DNA of 64,000 nucleotides from Billgrantia desiderata (GTDB taxonomy: Bacteria; Pseudomonadota; Gammaproteobacteria; Pseudomonadales; Halomonadaceae), in assembly GCA_011742915.1 (NCBI GenBank), contig JAAQTN010000010.1, forward strand, positions 60,053 to 124,052, read 5' to 3'. Positions 1-8,333 of the stretch are shown in pieces (the stretch's first letter is position 1; every line of letters begins with the position of its first letter). The notes beneath the pieces were generated by a model. The model ran no database searches. It was given only the letters and a program-made list of their open reading frames with translations, and was not told the DNA's origin. Position numbers and translations under genes: made by a program.

Positions 1-1191
1 TCAGAGCACGCTGCTCTCGAGCTGCCAGTCGTTGTCGGTCAAAGGCTCAGCCCCCTGCGGCGTGACGTGTACGGTGTCGCTGAGGCCGATGCCCCACTGG
101 CCGGGTATACGCAGGCACAACGGCAGGTGGAAGACCATGCCGGCCTCGAACTCGCGCTGCTGGCCGCGCGCAATATAACCGCTGCCCTCCACCCAACTGG
201 GCGGGAACTGCGCCCCCACGGCGTAGCCGAATACGCCGGAGAAGAAGACCCGTTCGGCGTGCGGCGCCAGCACCTCCGCGGCGGCCCGCGCGGCATCGTC
301 GAACGTATTGCCGGGGCGCATCTTCACCCTGAGCGCCTCGAACAGGTCGCGACAGAGCTCCCCCGTCCTAAGCATCTCCTGGCTGGGCGTGCCCGCGATG
401 AGCGTCTTCATCATCGGTGCGGTATAGCGCCGGTAGGCGGCGCCGAACTCCATGAAGACCGGCTCGCCGGGGGCGATGCGATGGCGCTGATGGTTCAGGT
501 GAATCACGCTGCTGCGAGGCCCGACGGTGACGATGGGCTGCATGCTCATGAACTCGCTGCCACCGGCCAGCATGGCGCGGGCGCCTTCGGCCGCCACGTC
601 GCCATCCAGCATGCCAATGGCGGCAACCCGGGCAGCCGCCTTGAGCCCCAGCGAGGTGATACGGGCACTTTCGCGCAGACAGCCGAGCTCCGCCTCGCTC
701 TTGACGATACGAATGCGGTCGAGCAGCTCGCCGCCATCGTCGCGGAAGCGCTCGGCGCCCAGCCGCGCCTGGAGCTCACGCAGCACGCCGTGGCGCAGCC
801 CCGCACCGTACAGGTCCAGGCCGATGGCGCGAAACGGCGCCAGGGTGTCGACCAGCGGTTCGATCACCTCGCCGATTCCCTCCCAGCGGTAGCCCAGCAG
901 CTCGTCGACCCGCGCGGTGACCACCGCCGGCCCGGTCTCGATGGAGGGCACCTGCAGCGTCAGCCGCTCGGGCGAGCAGACCAGGCAGGCGTGCACCGAC
1001 ACCTCGAAGGTGTTGTAGCCGGTCAGGTAGTAGATGTCGGACGGGTCCGTCAGCAGCAGCGCATCCAGGCCGGCCTCCCCCATGGCGTTGCGCACACGGC
1101 TCTGCCGGGCCTCGAACTCGCTGTCGGCAAAGGCCAACTCGCTGGCCTCGCGCTGTGCGGCCAGGGCATGACGGTATTGAAGGTGGTCCAT
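1..1191 (-). CDS. M24-family creatinase/ectoine-hydrolase-like protein
   Basis: 396-residue protein with the two-domain plan of the M24 'pita-bread' family: an N-terminal creatinase-like domain (LLLTDPSDIYYLTGYN) and a C-terminal catalytic fold. It resembles the ectoine hydrolase DoeA/EutD branch, sharing the PGNTFDDA-like segment, the GYAVGAQFPPSW segment and the GMVFHLPLCL segment. The Asp residues that bind metal in prolidases are absent: the site reads EFGAAYRRYTAPMMKT, as in creatinase and DoeA, so metal-independent C-N bond hydrolysis is more likely than peptidase activity. The ATG follows a GAGGG ribosome site. No doeB or ectoine-uptake gene lies beside it in the window, so the substrate is open. 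Confidence 0.75.
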   Translation of the reverse strand: MDHLQYRHALAAQREASELAFADSEFEARQSRVRNAMGEAGLDALLLTDPSDIYYLTGYNTFEVSVHACLVCSPERLTLQVPSIETGPAVVTARVDELLGYRWEGIGEVIEPLVDTLAPFRAIGLDLYGAGLRHGVLRELQARLGAERFRDDGGELLDRIRIVKSEAELGCLRESARITSLGLKAAARVAAIGMLDGDVAAEGARAMLAGGSEFMSMQPIVTVGPRSSVIHLNHQRHRIAPGEPVFMEFGAAYRRYTAPMMKTLIAGTPSQEMLRTGELCRDLFEALRVKMRPGNTFDDAARAAAEVLAPHAERVFFSGVFGYAVGAQFPPSWVEGSGYIARGQQREFEAGMVFHLPLCLRIPGQWGIGLSDTVHVTPQGAEPLTDNDWQLESSVL

Positions 1192-1335
1192 GAAGAAGCC
1201 CTCAGGAGTGAACCAATGCCGACAGTGTAGACATGATCCGCATCACACCCGAGGCAGGGAGATCAATTAGGGCTGTTCCCTGCCGGGCCGGTTTCGTAGA
1301 ATCCAGCCTCGTACCCGATTCGACAGGAAAACGCT

Positions 1336-2058
1336 ATGGGCAGGGCCTTTCAGAACCGCAAGGAATCCATGGCCAAGACGGCCGCCGCCAAGACCAAGGT
1401 GTACAGCAAGTACGGACGCGAGATCTACGTCTGCGCCAAGCAGGGCGGCACCGACCCCAACGGCAACCTGGCGCTGCGCGGCCTGATGGAGCGCGCCAAG
1501 AAGGACCAGGTGCCCAGCCACGTGATCGAGAAGGCGCTGGACAAGGCCAGCGGCGTGGGCGGCGAAGACTATTCGCCGGCCCGCTACGAGGGCTTCGGCC
1601 CGGGCAACTGCATGGTCATCGTCGACTGCCTGACCGACAATCCCAACCGCACCTTCGGCGACGTGCGCGCCTGCTTCAACAAGGCCAAGAGCAAGCTCGG
1701 CACGCCGGGCAGCGTCAGTCACATGTTCGACCACTGCGCCATCCTCGCCTACCCCGGCGACGACGAGGAGGCGGCGCTGGAGGCCTTGATGGAGGCCGAT
1801 GTCGACGTCACCGACATCGAGAACGAGGAAGGTCGCATCACCGTCTTCGCCCCGCATACCGAGTACGCCAAGGCCAAGCAGGCGCTGATCGATGCCTTCG
1901 GTGAGCTGGAGTTCGAGACCGACGAGATCCAGTTCGTGCCGCAGACCACCACCACCCTCTCTGGCGACGACGTGGCGATGTTCGAGAAGCTGCTCGATGC
2001 GCTCAACGACCTGGACGACGTACAGAACGTATTCCACAACGCCGAGATCGACGCCTAG
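1336..2058 (+). CDS. YebC/PmpR-family regulator, YeeN-like
   Basis: 240-residue cytoplasmic protein of the YebC/TACO1 family. It shows [18 protein letters not shown] and the [14 protein letters not shown] and LTDNPNRTF segments, and ends in VFHNAEIDA. The N-terminus ([15 protein letters not shown]...[14 protein letters not shown]) matches the YeeN subgroup rather than canonical YebC. Family members are known as DNA-binding regulators or translation factors helping ribosomes at proline-rich stretches; which applies here is not visible. An alternative in-frame ATG lies at 1369, but the first start keeps the conserved MGR N-terminus. The gene is monocistronic and convergent with the DUF3618 gene. 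Confidence 0.85.
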   Translation: MGRAFQNRKESMAKTAAAKTKVYSKYGREIYVCAKQGGTDPNGNLALRGLMERAKKDQVPSHVIEKALDKASGVGGEDYSPARYEGFGPGNCMVIVDCLTDNPNRTFGDVRACFNKAKSKLGTPGSVSHMFDHCAILAYPGDDEEAALEALMEADVDVTDIENEEGRITVFAPHTEYAKAKQALIDAFGELEFETDEIQFVPQTTTTLSGDDVAMFEKLLDALNDLDDVQNVFHNAEIDA

Positions 2059-2060
2059 GC

Positions 2061-2100
2061 ATGAAAAAAGCCGCGCTACTCCCACCGGGGGTGGCGCGGC
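2061..2100 (-). terminator. Rho-independent terminator of the DUF3618 operon
   Basis: On the minus strand a GCCGCGC stem arm, a GC-rich interior and GCGCGGC are followed by TTTTTT (the A-run at 2064-2069 on the plus strand). It sits between the convergent yebC-like gene and the DUF3618 gene. The U-tract orientation says it ends minus-strand transcription; the hairpin may also slow plus-strand transcription. Confidence 0.8.
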
Positions 2101-2146
2101 AAGGCACTGTCTGCCTGACTGCTCTGCTACGTAAAATGGTGGAGCT

Positions 2147-3196
2147 TCAGCTCCCCTTGGCGGGCGGAGTGCTTCCACCCTTCTTCGTTGCCTCGCCCTG
2201 TTCGGTATCGGAGCCACTCTTGGTCGGTGAACCCGCCTTGGCGAAGCGCTCTTCGCTGGAAGGATTCTCCACGTAGCTGGCCGCGTTCGAGGATTGGCTT
2301 GCCCGGCTCTGGGACGCATCCTGCGCACGCTCGCGAAGCTCCTCCTTCACTCGGTCCACGCCTTCGTGCAGCTTCTCCTGGGCTCGCTCGGCCTGCTCCT
2401 GACCGGCCTCTTCGGCACGCTGCACCGCCCGGTCGCGCAGTTCGCCCAGCTGGCGATTCTCTACTCGCGTCGGTGCAAACAGGCTGCCCAGCACCGCACC
2501 GACGGCGACGCCCAGTGCCCCCGCCACCAGCGGATGCTCCTGCACGAAGTGGATGGTCTGGCTGCCAACCTCGCGTGTGCGGTACGAGGCGGCGTCCATG
2601 GCCGCATGACGCTGCTCGTCGAGATGAGCGGCGCGTTCACGCATCTGGTCGCTCAGGTGATGCACCCGATCTCTGGCCCGGCCGCCTGCGTGTTCGGCCC
2701 GCTCACGCAGGTTCTCCGCCATCTGCTGCGCTTTGCGTGTCATGCCGCTGCCGTCGTCATGAGCCGCGCTGCCGTGTCGTGGCGTGGCCCCGAGCGCCGC
2801 CGGGTCATGGCCCAGGGTGGTGGTGCCGGCTCCGCTGACGGTTTCGCGACCGTCGTATGACGCCATCGAGGCGCTGGGCAAGGTGGCGCCCGGGTAGCCG
2901 CCCCGCTGCGGCAGCGCCTCGTGGTGATGCGCGTGCGACTTGCGCTGGGCCAGCACCAGCCAGCCAAGGCCGATACCGGTCACCATCACCGGCAGAGGGG
3001 TCTCCTTGAGGCGCTGCCCCAGGCTGGTGACGATCCGTTCGGCTCCGCCGCGACGGAGATAATCGTAGGTCATGTTCATAAGCTGCTCGGGAGAAAGTCT
3101 CGCTTCGAGTTGATGAAGGGTCTCATCCAGACGCGCCCGCGCCTGGTGGATCTCGCTCTCGATCTCATCGGCACGGCGCCGACCGTCCTGGCTCAT
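2147..3196 (-). CDS. DUF3618 domain membrane-associated protein
   Basis: 349-residue protein. The N-terminal ~60 residues (DEIESEIHQARARLDETLHQLEARLSPEQL) match DUF3618, followed by a short hydrophobic segment (PLPVMVTGIGLGWLVLA). A long, charged, Ala/Glu/Arg-rich coiled-coil-like tail contains a second hydrophobic stretch (PLVAGALGVAVGAVLGSLF). The tail is low in complexity and probably lies along or in the envelope. The ATG overlaps the stop of the holin-X gene (ATGA) and has an AGGAGG site, so the two are translationally coupled. The molecular function of the family is unknown. Confidence 0.8.
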   Translation of the reverse strand: MSQDGRRRADEIESEIHQARARLDETLHQLEARLSPEQLMNMTYDYLRRGGAERIVTSLGQRLKETPLPVMVTGIGLGWLVLAQRKSHAHHHEALPQRGGYPGATLPSASMASYDGRETVSGAGTTTLGHDPAALGATPRHGSAAHDDGSGMTRKAQQMAENLRERAEHAGGRARDRVHHLSDQMRERAAHLDEQRHAAMDAASYRTREVGSQTIHFVQEHPLVAGALGVAVGAVLGSLFAPTRVENRQLGELRDRAVQRAEEAGQEQAERAQEKLHEGVDRVKEELRERAQDASQSRASQSSNAASYVENPSSEERFAKAGSPTKSGSDTEQGEATKKGGSTPPAKGS

Positions 3197-3648
3197 TTGA
3201 GCTCCTCCTTGGCCGTCTCTTCGTGCTGCTGAGCCAGCGCCTTGTCGCGCCGCAGACTGGCCAGCGTGCGGGTCGGCATCAGGCTTTCACGCTGGAGCTT
3301 CTTGCGCCCCGCCTGGAGCATGATGAGCCCGATCACCACCACGACTCCGCCGACGATGAGCGCAGAGAGCCACGGGGTGGTTTCAGGGGGAAGCACGGTA
3401 TTGAGCCCGAACACCGCGGCGGCCAGCAGGACCAGAAAGCCGCACAGCAGTACCGCCCCGGCAATGGCGATGGATGCGATGGCACCCATGGCCTGATGGG
3501 TCTTCTCGCTCATCTCCACCTTGGCCAGCTCGGACTCCTTGCGCACGAGCGCAGTCACTTCCCGCGCCAGGCTGGTGAAGAGAACGCCGATCGAGGATTC
3601 CTCCGTCCGTACCCTGTTTTTTGCATCAATGGGGTTTTCCGCATCCAT
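3193..3648 (-). CDS. Phage-holin-like membrane protein (holin-X/DUF1469)
   Basis: 151-residue protein with a short charged N-terminus (SSIGVLFTSLAREVTALVRKESELAKVEM) and two predicted membrane helices (IAIAGAVLLCGFLVLLAAAVFGL and WLSALIVGGVVVVIGLIML). This is the pattern of the 'phage holin family' DUF1469 proteins found in stress operons, not of a real prophage: no phage genes are nearby. It is the middle gene of a three-gene minus-strand operon with a GGGAGG site. It may form an envelope complex with the neighbours; this is inference from co-occurrence only. Confidence 0.8.
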   Translation of the reverse strand: MDAENPIDAKNRVRTEESSIGVLFTSLAREVTALVRKESELAKVEMSEKTHQAMGAIASIAIAGAVLLCGFLVLLAAAVFGLNTVLPPETTPWLSALIVGGVVVVIGLIMLQAGRKKLQRESLMPTRTLASLRRDKALAQQHEETAKEELK

Positions 3649-3699
3649 GAGGTGTCGCCTCCCTTGTTCACTCGGCTGAAGTGAGGGCTGTCCCGAGGG

Positions 3700-4173
3700 C
3701 TAGTGGCTGCGCATGTCGTCCTGACTGGAGCTACGCAGGAAGCGGGAAAGCATGAAGCCGGCTGCGACCGCACCGCCCAGAAACAGGGCGGGGTGCTGAC
3801 GGCCGTAATCGCGGGTCTGCTCCAGCAGGGTCGTCAGGTCGCGCTCGCGCAGGTTGCGGGTAAAGGCGTCGGAGCACTTGGCCAGCTCACTGACACAGCC
3901 CGAGAAATAGGGCTGCTCCTGGCGCTCGAACTCGTCGGCCATCTTGTGCAGTACCGTCGTGAATCTCTCGGCTTGATCGACCGCCGCGGCCTTCTGGCGG
4001 TCAAGCAGGCTTTCCGCCTGCTGTTGGGCGGCGTCGCGCAGCTCATCGCCTACTTCCGCTGCCTGCTGACGAATCTCCTCACGGTCAATACCGGGCTGAC
4101 CGCTTCCGTTGCCCACGCTTGCTTCCGAGCTTGCGCGGCCGTCCGAACTCCCACGGCTAAGGGTATCGCTCAT
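3700..4173 (-). CDS. Small tail-anchored stress-type membrane protein
   Basis: 157-residue protein: a hydrophilic, helical, Gln/Glu/Ala-rich body and one C-terminal membrane helix (LFLGGAVAAGFMLSRFL) with a short charged tail, reminiscent of ElaB/DUF883-type or 'nutrient deprivation-induced' proteins. The start is set at the ATG giving MSDTLSRG because GGAGGTGG lies just upstream of it; a longer upstream reading lacks such a site. It is the first gene of the operon with holin-X and DUF3618. Function unknown. Confidence 0.7.
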   Translation of the reverse strand: MSDTLSRGSSDGRASSEASVGNGSGQPGIDREEIRQQAAEVGDELRDAAQQQAESLLDRQKAAAVDQAERFTTVLHKMADEFERQEQPYFSGCVSELAKCSDAFTRNLRERDLTTLLEQTRDYGRQHPALFLGGAVAAGFMLSRFLRSSSQDDMRSH

Positions 4174-4446
4174 TCGCCACCTCCATGTTTTGTCAGATAT
4201 GACCAGCCCGCGAATCGAGCTTTGAGCCAACAATCCGGTGCAGACTCATTGCTTGGCTGACACTCGAAAAATAGTACCCGTGGAAAGCCTGTCAATTCGC
4301 ACCGCCGGGCGCAGCGAAATACCACTTACCCGGCGGCAATCGGCCGACATGAAGCGTTACTTTTCATGACGCTACCTTAATATCATCACGGCCACACAGA
4401 GCCGCCTATCCTTCTGTTTTCATTCACTTTACGCCAGAATGACGAG

Positions 4447-5280
4447 TCAGTGAGGAAGCCCGGCATAACGCTCGAGAAAAGCGTCGATACCCGCGGAATA
4501 ATCCGGCTCGCTGTCGATGAAACCGGTATTGTGGCCACCGCGAATGGTGAGCAGTTCCTTTGGCTCATTGGCCGCCCGGTACACCGCTTCACCCTCGGAG
4601 AAGGGGATGATTTCGTCGTCGCGGCTGTGGATGACCAGCAGCGGCGACTCGATATGGGTGACATAACGCTCGGTGGGATAATCCAGCGTTGCCAGCCAGC
4701 GTACCGGCAGGAAGGGGTAGAGCTGTTGGCCCAGTGCCGGCACCGAGCGAAACGGCGACTCGAGAATCACCGCTGCCGGCTGCACCTGCGGCGCCAGCGA
4801 GGCCGTCAGTTCAGCCGCCACCGCCGCCCCCAGCGAGCGGCCGAACAGCACGATCTCGTCGGCAGACGCCTCCTGCTGCTCGGTCAGCCAGCGCCAGCCG
4901 GCCCTGGCATCCTGCGCCGTGCCCTCTTCGGATGGGCGGCCTTCGCTGCGGCCGTAGCCGCGATAGTCGAGGATCAGCACCGACAGGCCCAGGCGGTGGA
5001 ACTGCTGGATCGAGTCGAGACGATGCGAGATGTTGCCGGCGTTGCCGTGGAAGAACAGCAGCTTGCCGCGAGCATCCTCGGCGGGTATCCACCAGGCGTC
5101 CAACTGCACGCCATCGGCGGTTTGCAGCTCGACCTGCTCCCACCCCAACCCGCGCTCGGCCGGCGTGGCGACATGCTCGCGCCCCACGTGGGGCAGGTAG
5201 AGCAGCCGCTCCTGAAAGAACCAGGCCAACAGCACCACGAGGCCATAGATGCCGGCCAGGGTGGACGCAACGCGCAGCAC
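4447..5280 (-). CDS. Membrane-anchored alpha/beta hydrolase (BEM46/ABHD13-like)
   Basis: 277 residues with an N-terminal membrane anchor (LAGIYGLVVLLAWFF), an oxyanion-region HGNAGN motif (78-83), nucleophile elbow GRSLG (Ser149), an acid in SRDDEIIP (Asp221/222) and His250 in GGHNTGF. This is the plan of BEM46/YfhR-type serine hydrolases, whose substrates are mostly unknown (esterase or thioesterase are possible). It starts with GTG two bases after the ftsH stop, with AGGAGGG upstream, so it is co-transcribed with ftsH. Confidence 0.85.
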   Translation of the reverse strand: MLRVASTLAGIYGLVVLLAWFFQERLLYLPHVGREHVATPAERGLGWEQVELQTADGVQLDAWWIPAEDARGKLLFFHGNAGNISHRLDSIQQFHRLGLSVLILDYRGYGRSEGRPSEEGTAQDARAGWRWLTEQQEASADEIVLFGRSLGAAVAAELTASLAPQVQPAAVILESPFRSVPALGQQLYPFLPVRWLATLDYPTERYVTHIESPLLVIHSRDDEIIPFSEGEAVYRAANEPKELLTIRGGHNTGFIDSEPDYSAGIDAFLERYAGLPH

Positions 5281-5282
5281 GA

Positions 5283-7223
5283 TCAGCCCTCCTGCTCGGC
5301 CGGTACCAGGCCATGGAGCAATTCACGGATTTCAGCGGCATCCAGGGTCTCACGCGCTTCGAGCTCCCTGGCCAGGGTATCCAGCGCCTGGCGATGCCGT
5401 TCGAGCAGTTCACGTCCGCGGGCTTCCTGTTCGGTCAGCAGACGGCGAACCTCCTCGTCGACCAGTCCTGCCATGGCTTCGCTGTGCTCTCGCGCCTGGG
5501 CCATCTCCTTGCCCAGGAAGACATGCTCGTGGCTCTCCGAGAACATCGCCGGCCCGATCCGCTCGCTCATGCCCCAGCGCCCTACCATCCGGCGCGCCAG
5601 GCGTGTCGCCTGTTCGATGTCGTTTTCCGCACCGCTGCTGACCTCACCGAACACGATCGACTCGGCCAGGCGGCCGCCGAACATCACCGTGATACGGTCG
5701 CGCAGGTACGCCTCCCCCATGTTGTAGCGCTCCTCGTCCGGCACCTGGGCGGTAACCCCGAGGGCACGGCCACGGGGCAGTACGGTGACCTTCTCCAACG
5801 GATCGGCCTTGGGCAGCAGGTAGGCCAGCAGGGCATGCCCCGACTCGTGGTAGGCCACCACACGCCGCTCATGCTCGGCCAGGCCGACGTCCTTGGTCTC
5901 GCCCAGCAGCAAGCGATCGCGGGCATCGGCGAAGCAGGCCCAGTCGACCTCCTGCTGCTCGCGGCGACCGGCGAAGAGCGCCGCCTCGTTGGCCAGATTG
6001 GCAAGATCGGCGCCGGAGAAGCCGACGGTGATCTCGGCCAGCCTGGCCAGGTCGACGTCGTTTGCCAGCGGCATCTTGCGCGTGTGGATTTCCAGAATGC
6101 GCCGACGCGCTTCGCGGTACGGGTTCTCCAGGGTGATCTTGCGGTCGAAGCGGCCCGGGCGCAGCAGCGCGGAGTCGAGCACGTCGGGGCGGTTGGTCGC
6201 GGCCAGCACGACCACCGACTCCTCCACCTCGAAGCCGTCCATCTCGGCCAGGATCTGATTGAGCGTCTGCTCGCGCTCGTCGTGCCCGCCGCCCATACCG
6301 GCCCCACGCGAGCGGCCGATGGAGTCGAGCTCGTCGATGAAGATCACCGCCGGCGCCTGCTCCTTGGCCTGCTTGAACAGATCGCGCACCCGCGAGGCGC
6401 CCACGCCAACGAACATCTCGATGAACTCCGAGCCGCTGATGCTGAAGAACGGCACCCCGGCTTCGCCCGCCACGGCGCGGGCCATCAGCGTCTTGCCGGT
6501 ACCGGGCGGCCCCATCATCAGGATGCCGCGGGGAATCTTGGCTCCCAGGTCGAGAAAGCGCCGGGGGTCCTTGAGGAAGTCGATCACCTCGGCGACCTCC
6601 TGCTTGGCATTCTCGGAGCCGGCCACATCGGCCAACCGCACCGGGCTCTCCTCGCTGCGTATCTGACGCGCACCCGACTTGCCCATGCTGAACAGGCCGC
6701 CGCCCCCCGACATGGCCCGCTGCTGCATGCGGCTCCAGAACCAGAACAGCAGGCCGAGGATCAGGATCCAGGGCAGCGCCCCCAGCAGCACGCGCTGCCA
6801 CCAGGGCGGGTCGACGGGCCGCGCGGCAATATGGATGCCATGGGCTTCCAGCCGCTCCAGCAGCCGCGAATCCTCGACATCGGGCCGGGTGGTCTGAAAC
6901 TCCTCTATCTGCTCGGCATCGCGGGCCTCACGACCGCTCTCGGAGAAGCGCCCTTCCACCGACTGGCCGCGCAGCGTCACTTCCTCCACATGCCCGGCCT
7001 CCACGGCCTCAAGAAACTCGCTGTAGCTGAGTTCGGCCTGGGGCCGCTCGCCCGCGGCATCGAGGAAATGAAAGACCAGCAGGATACCGATGGCAAACCA
7101 CAGGAACAGCAGCCACTGCGGACGCTGCGGGCGCGCCGAGGCCTGCTCGGGCTCCATGTCCAGCGGAGAACGCCCCCGGCGTGAGGCTTTCGATGGCTTC
7201 TGCGGGTCGGAGGTCATAGGCAC
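5283..7223 (-). CDS. ftsH: FtsH-type ATP-dependent zinc metalloprotease
   Basis: 646 residues. Two N-terminal membrane helices (about 37-54 and 143-163) flank a periplasmic loop, then an AAA+ domain with Walker A GPPGTGKT (238-245), Walker B VIFIDELD and second region of homology [18 protein letters not shown], and an M41 peptidase domain with HESGH (459-463). FtsH degrades membrane and regulatory proteins as a hexamer at the inner membrane. Context is not the usual rrmJ-ftsH-folP locus, so this may be a second, specialised copy. The start is GTG at 7223 or ATG at 7217; neither has a strong ribosome site. Confidence 0.92.
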   Translation of the reverse strand: MPMTSDPQKPSKASRRGRSPLDMEPEQASARPQRPQWLLFLWFAIGILLVFHFLDAAGERPQAELSYSEFLEAVEAGHVEEVTLRGQSVEGRFSESGREARDAEQIEEFQTTRPDVEDSRLLERLEAHGIHIAARPVDPPWWQRVLLGALPWILILGLLFWFWSRMQQRAMSGGGGLFSMGKSGARQIRSEESPVRLADVAGSENAKQEVAEVIDFLKDPRRFLDLGAKIPRGILMMGPPGTGKTLMARAVAGEAGVPFFSISGSEFIEMFVGVGASRVRDLFKQAKEQAPAVIFIDELDSIGRSRGAGMGGGHDEREQTLNQILAEMDGFEVEESVVVLAATNRPDVLDSALLRPGRFDRKITLENPYREARRRILEIHTRKMPLANDVDLARLAEITVGFSGADLANLANEAALFAGRREQQEVDWACFADARDRLLLGETKDVGLAEHERRVVAYHESGHALLAYLLPKADPLEKVTVLPRGRALGVTAQVPDEERYNMGEAYLRDRITVMFGGRLAESIVFGEVSSGAENDIEQATRLARRMVGRWGMSERIGPAMFSESHEHVFLGKEMAQAREHSEAMAGLVDEEVRRLLTEQEARGRELLERHRQALDTLARELEARETLDAAEIRELLHGLVPAEQEG

Positions 7224-7279
7224 TCATGTCGACTGCACTGTGCCTATGACCATGGTAACTCAAGCCAGCCTTTGCAAGG

Positions 7280-8026
7280 TCAAGCGGGTTTGGCGAAGGC
7301 CCGGTAGGCTTCCCACACATCGTCCACACTGGCCTCGAAGAAGCGCTTGCCGTGTTCGATGCTGGCCAGACTCGGGTCCGAGCCCATGCGGCCGTCGGGA
7401 AAGCGACGGCGGAACTCGTCGGCGTCGCACTGGGCGCTGCCGCAGGGGGCGATTCGTGGCGACATCTCGACCTGCTTCACCGCCTCGGGGCGGGCGAACC
7501 AGGAGAGCGCGACCTCCGAGGCGGTGGCATGGGTGCCCTCCGCATCGCCGTAGAGCGACTCGGCCAGCTCCCGCACTCGCGGCCCGGCAAACCAGTTGTT
7601 GGTGGTGAGATGCAGCTCGCCGCCTGGCGCCTGTTGCAGGCTGCGCTCGGCATAGACCTCGGCAAAGGCCGCGCTCAGGGTGGCGATGTTGCCGCCGTGG
7701 CCGTTGAGGAAGAAGACGTGGGTGAAGCCATGCCGCGACAACGACTGCACGGTGTCGCGCAACACGGCGATCAGCGTGCTGGGACGCAGGCTGATGGTGC
7801 CGGGAAAGGCCAGGTGGTGCTGAGCCATGCCCAGGTTCTGGGTCGGCGCCACCAGCACGCCGTGACGCTCACCGACCTCCCAGGCGACGGTTTCCGGGCA
7901 GATGGCGTCGGTCCCCACCAGACCGTTGGGGCCGTGCTGTTCGGTAGAGCCGATCGGTACGATGATACCGGTCTCGCGGGTCAGGTAGGCCTCGACCTCC
8001 TGCCAGGTAGCATGCTGTAGACGCAT
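7280..8026 (-). CDS. Creatininase-family amidohydrolase
   Basis: 248 residues. It shows the creatininase signature: GSTEQHGP with metal-binding Glu and His, then GTDAI, and NGHGGN in the middle of the protein, with a late E in ATASEVALS. Family members are metal-dependent hydrolases of cyclic amides or formamides (creatinine, F420 precursors, mycofactocin); the substrate here is not evident. The start MRLQHATW is chosen because GGAGG lies just upstream; the reading frame continues upstream only into low-complexity Arg/Ser sequence. A tautomerase-like gene is 16 bases upstream, suggesting one operon. Confidence 0.85.
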   Translation of the reverse strand: MRLQHATWQEVEAYLTRETGIIVPIGSTEQHGPNGLVGTDAICPETVAWEVGERHGVLVAPTQNLGMAQHHLAFPGTISLRPSTLIAVLRDTVQSLSRHGFTHVFFLNGHGGNIATLSAAFAEVYAERSLQQAPGGELHLTTNNWFAGPRVRELAESLYGDAEGTHATASEVALSWFARPEAVKQVEMSPRIAPCGSAQCDADEFRRRFPDGRMGSDPSLASIEHGKRFFEASVDDVWEAYRAFAKPA

Positions 8027-8042
8027 GTGTGCCTCCTTGGCC

Positions 8043-8240
8043 TCAGCCTTGTCCTTGTTGACGGTCGCAGCCCATCTTGCCCGCCTTGGCCCAGTTCTCG
8101 CCGTCCACTTCACTGAAGAAGACCTGCACGCTCTCCTCCGGGGTGCCGTAGACCTCGACGAACGCCTGGGTGATGCGCTGGGCAAGATCGCGCTTCTGGG
8201 TCAGGTCGCGGGGAAATTGCTGGATGGTCACGATGGGCAT
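8043..8240 (-). CDS. 4-oxalocrotonate tautomerase-like protein
   Basis: 65 residues beginning MPIVTIQQFP. After Met removal the N-terminal Pro is the expected catalytic base of the tautomerase superfamily. The conserved tail segment (VQVFFSEVDGENWAKAGK) is also typical. Members catalyse keto-enol tautomerisation or related chemistry on small oxo-acids. It lies directly upstream of the creatininase-family gene on the same strand, so a joint role in degrading a small nitrogen compound is plausible but unproven. Confidence 0.8.
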   Translation of the reverse strand: MPIVTIQQFPRDLTQKRDLAQRITQAFVEVYGTPEESVQVFFSEVDGENWAKAGKMGCDRQQGQG

Positions 8241-8333
8241 GGCGGCTCCTGTCAGGGCTGGCTGGGGAAACGAGATGCCATCGTCGGCCGAAAGCGGCTT
8301 GCCCGCAACTCGCGTTGCCTCGCTGCTGCCCGG

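Noticed and set aside
67-1230. Long open frame antisense to the M24 gene
   Set aside because: Low-complexity composition and no family features; a shadow of the GC-rich coding strand. The same applies to long antisense frames at 4450-5727, 4689-7184, 8478-9758, 14982-16559, 33516-35057 and 47535-49142.
3193-3648. Prophage remnant suggested by the holin-like gene
   Set aside because: No lysis, capsid or integrase genes around it; DUF1469 holin-like proteins are common in bacterial stress operons.
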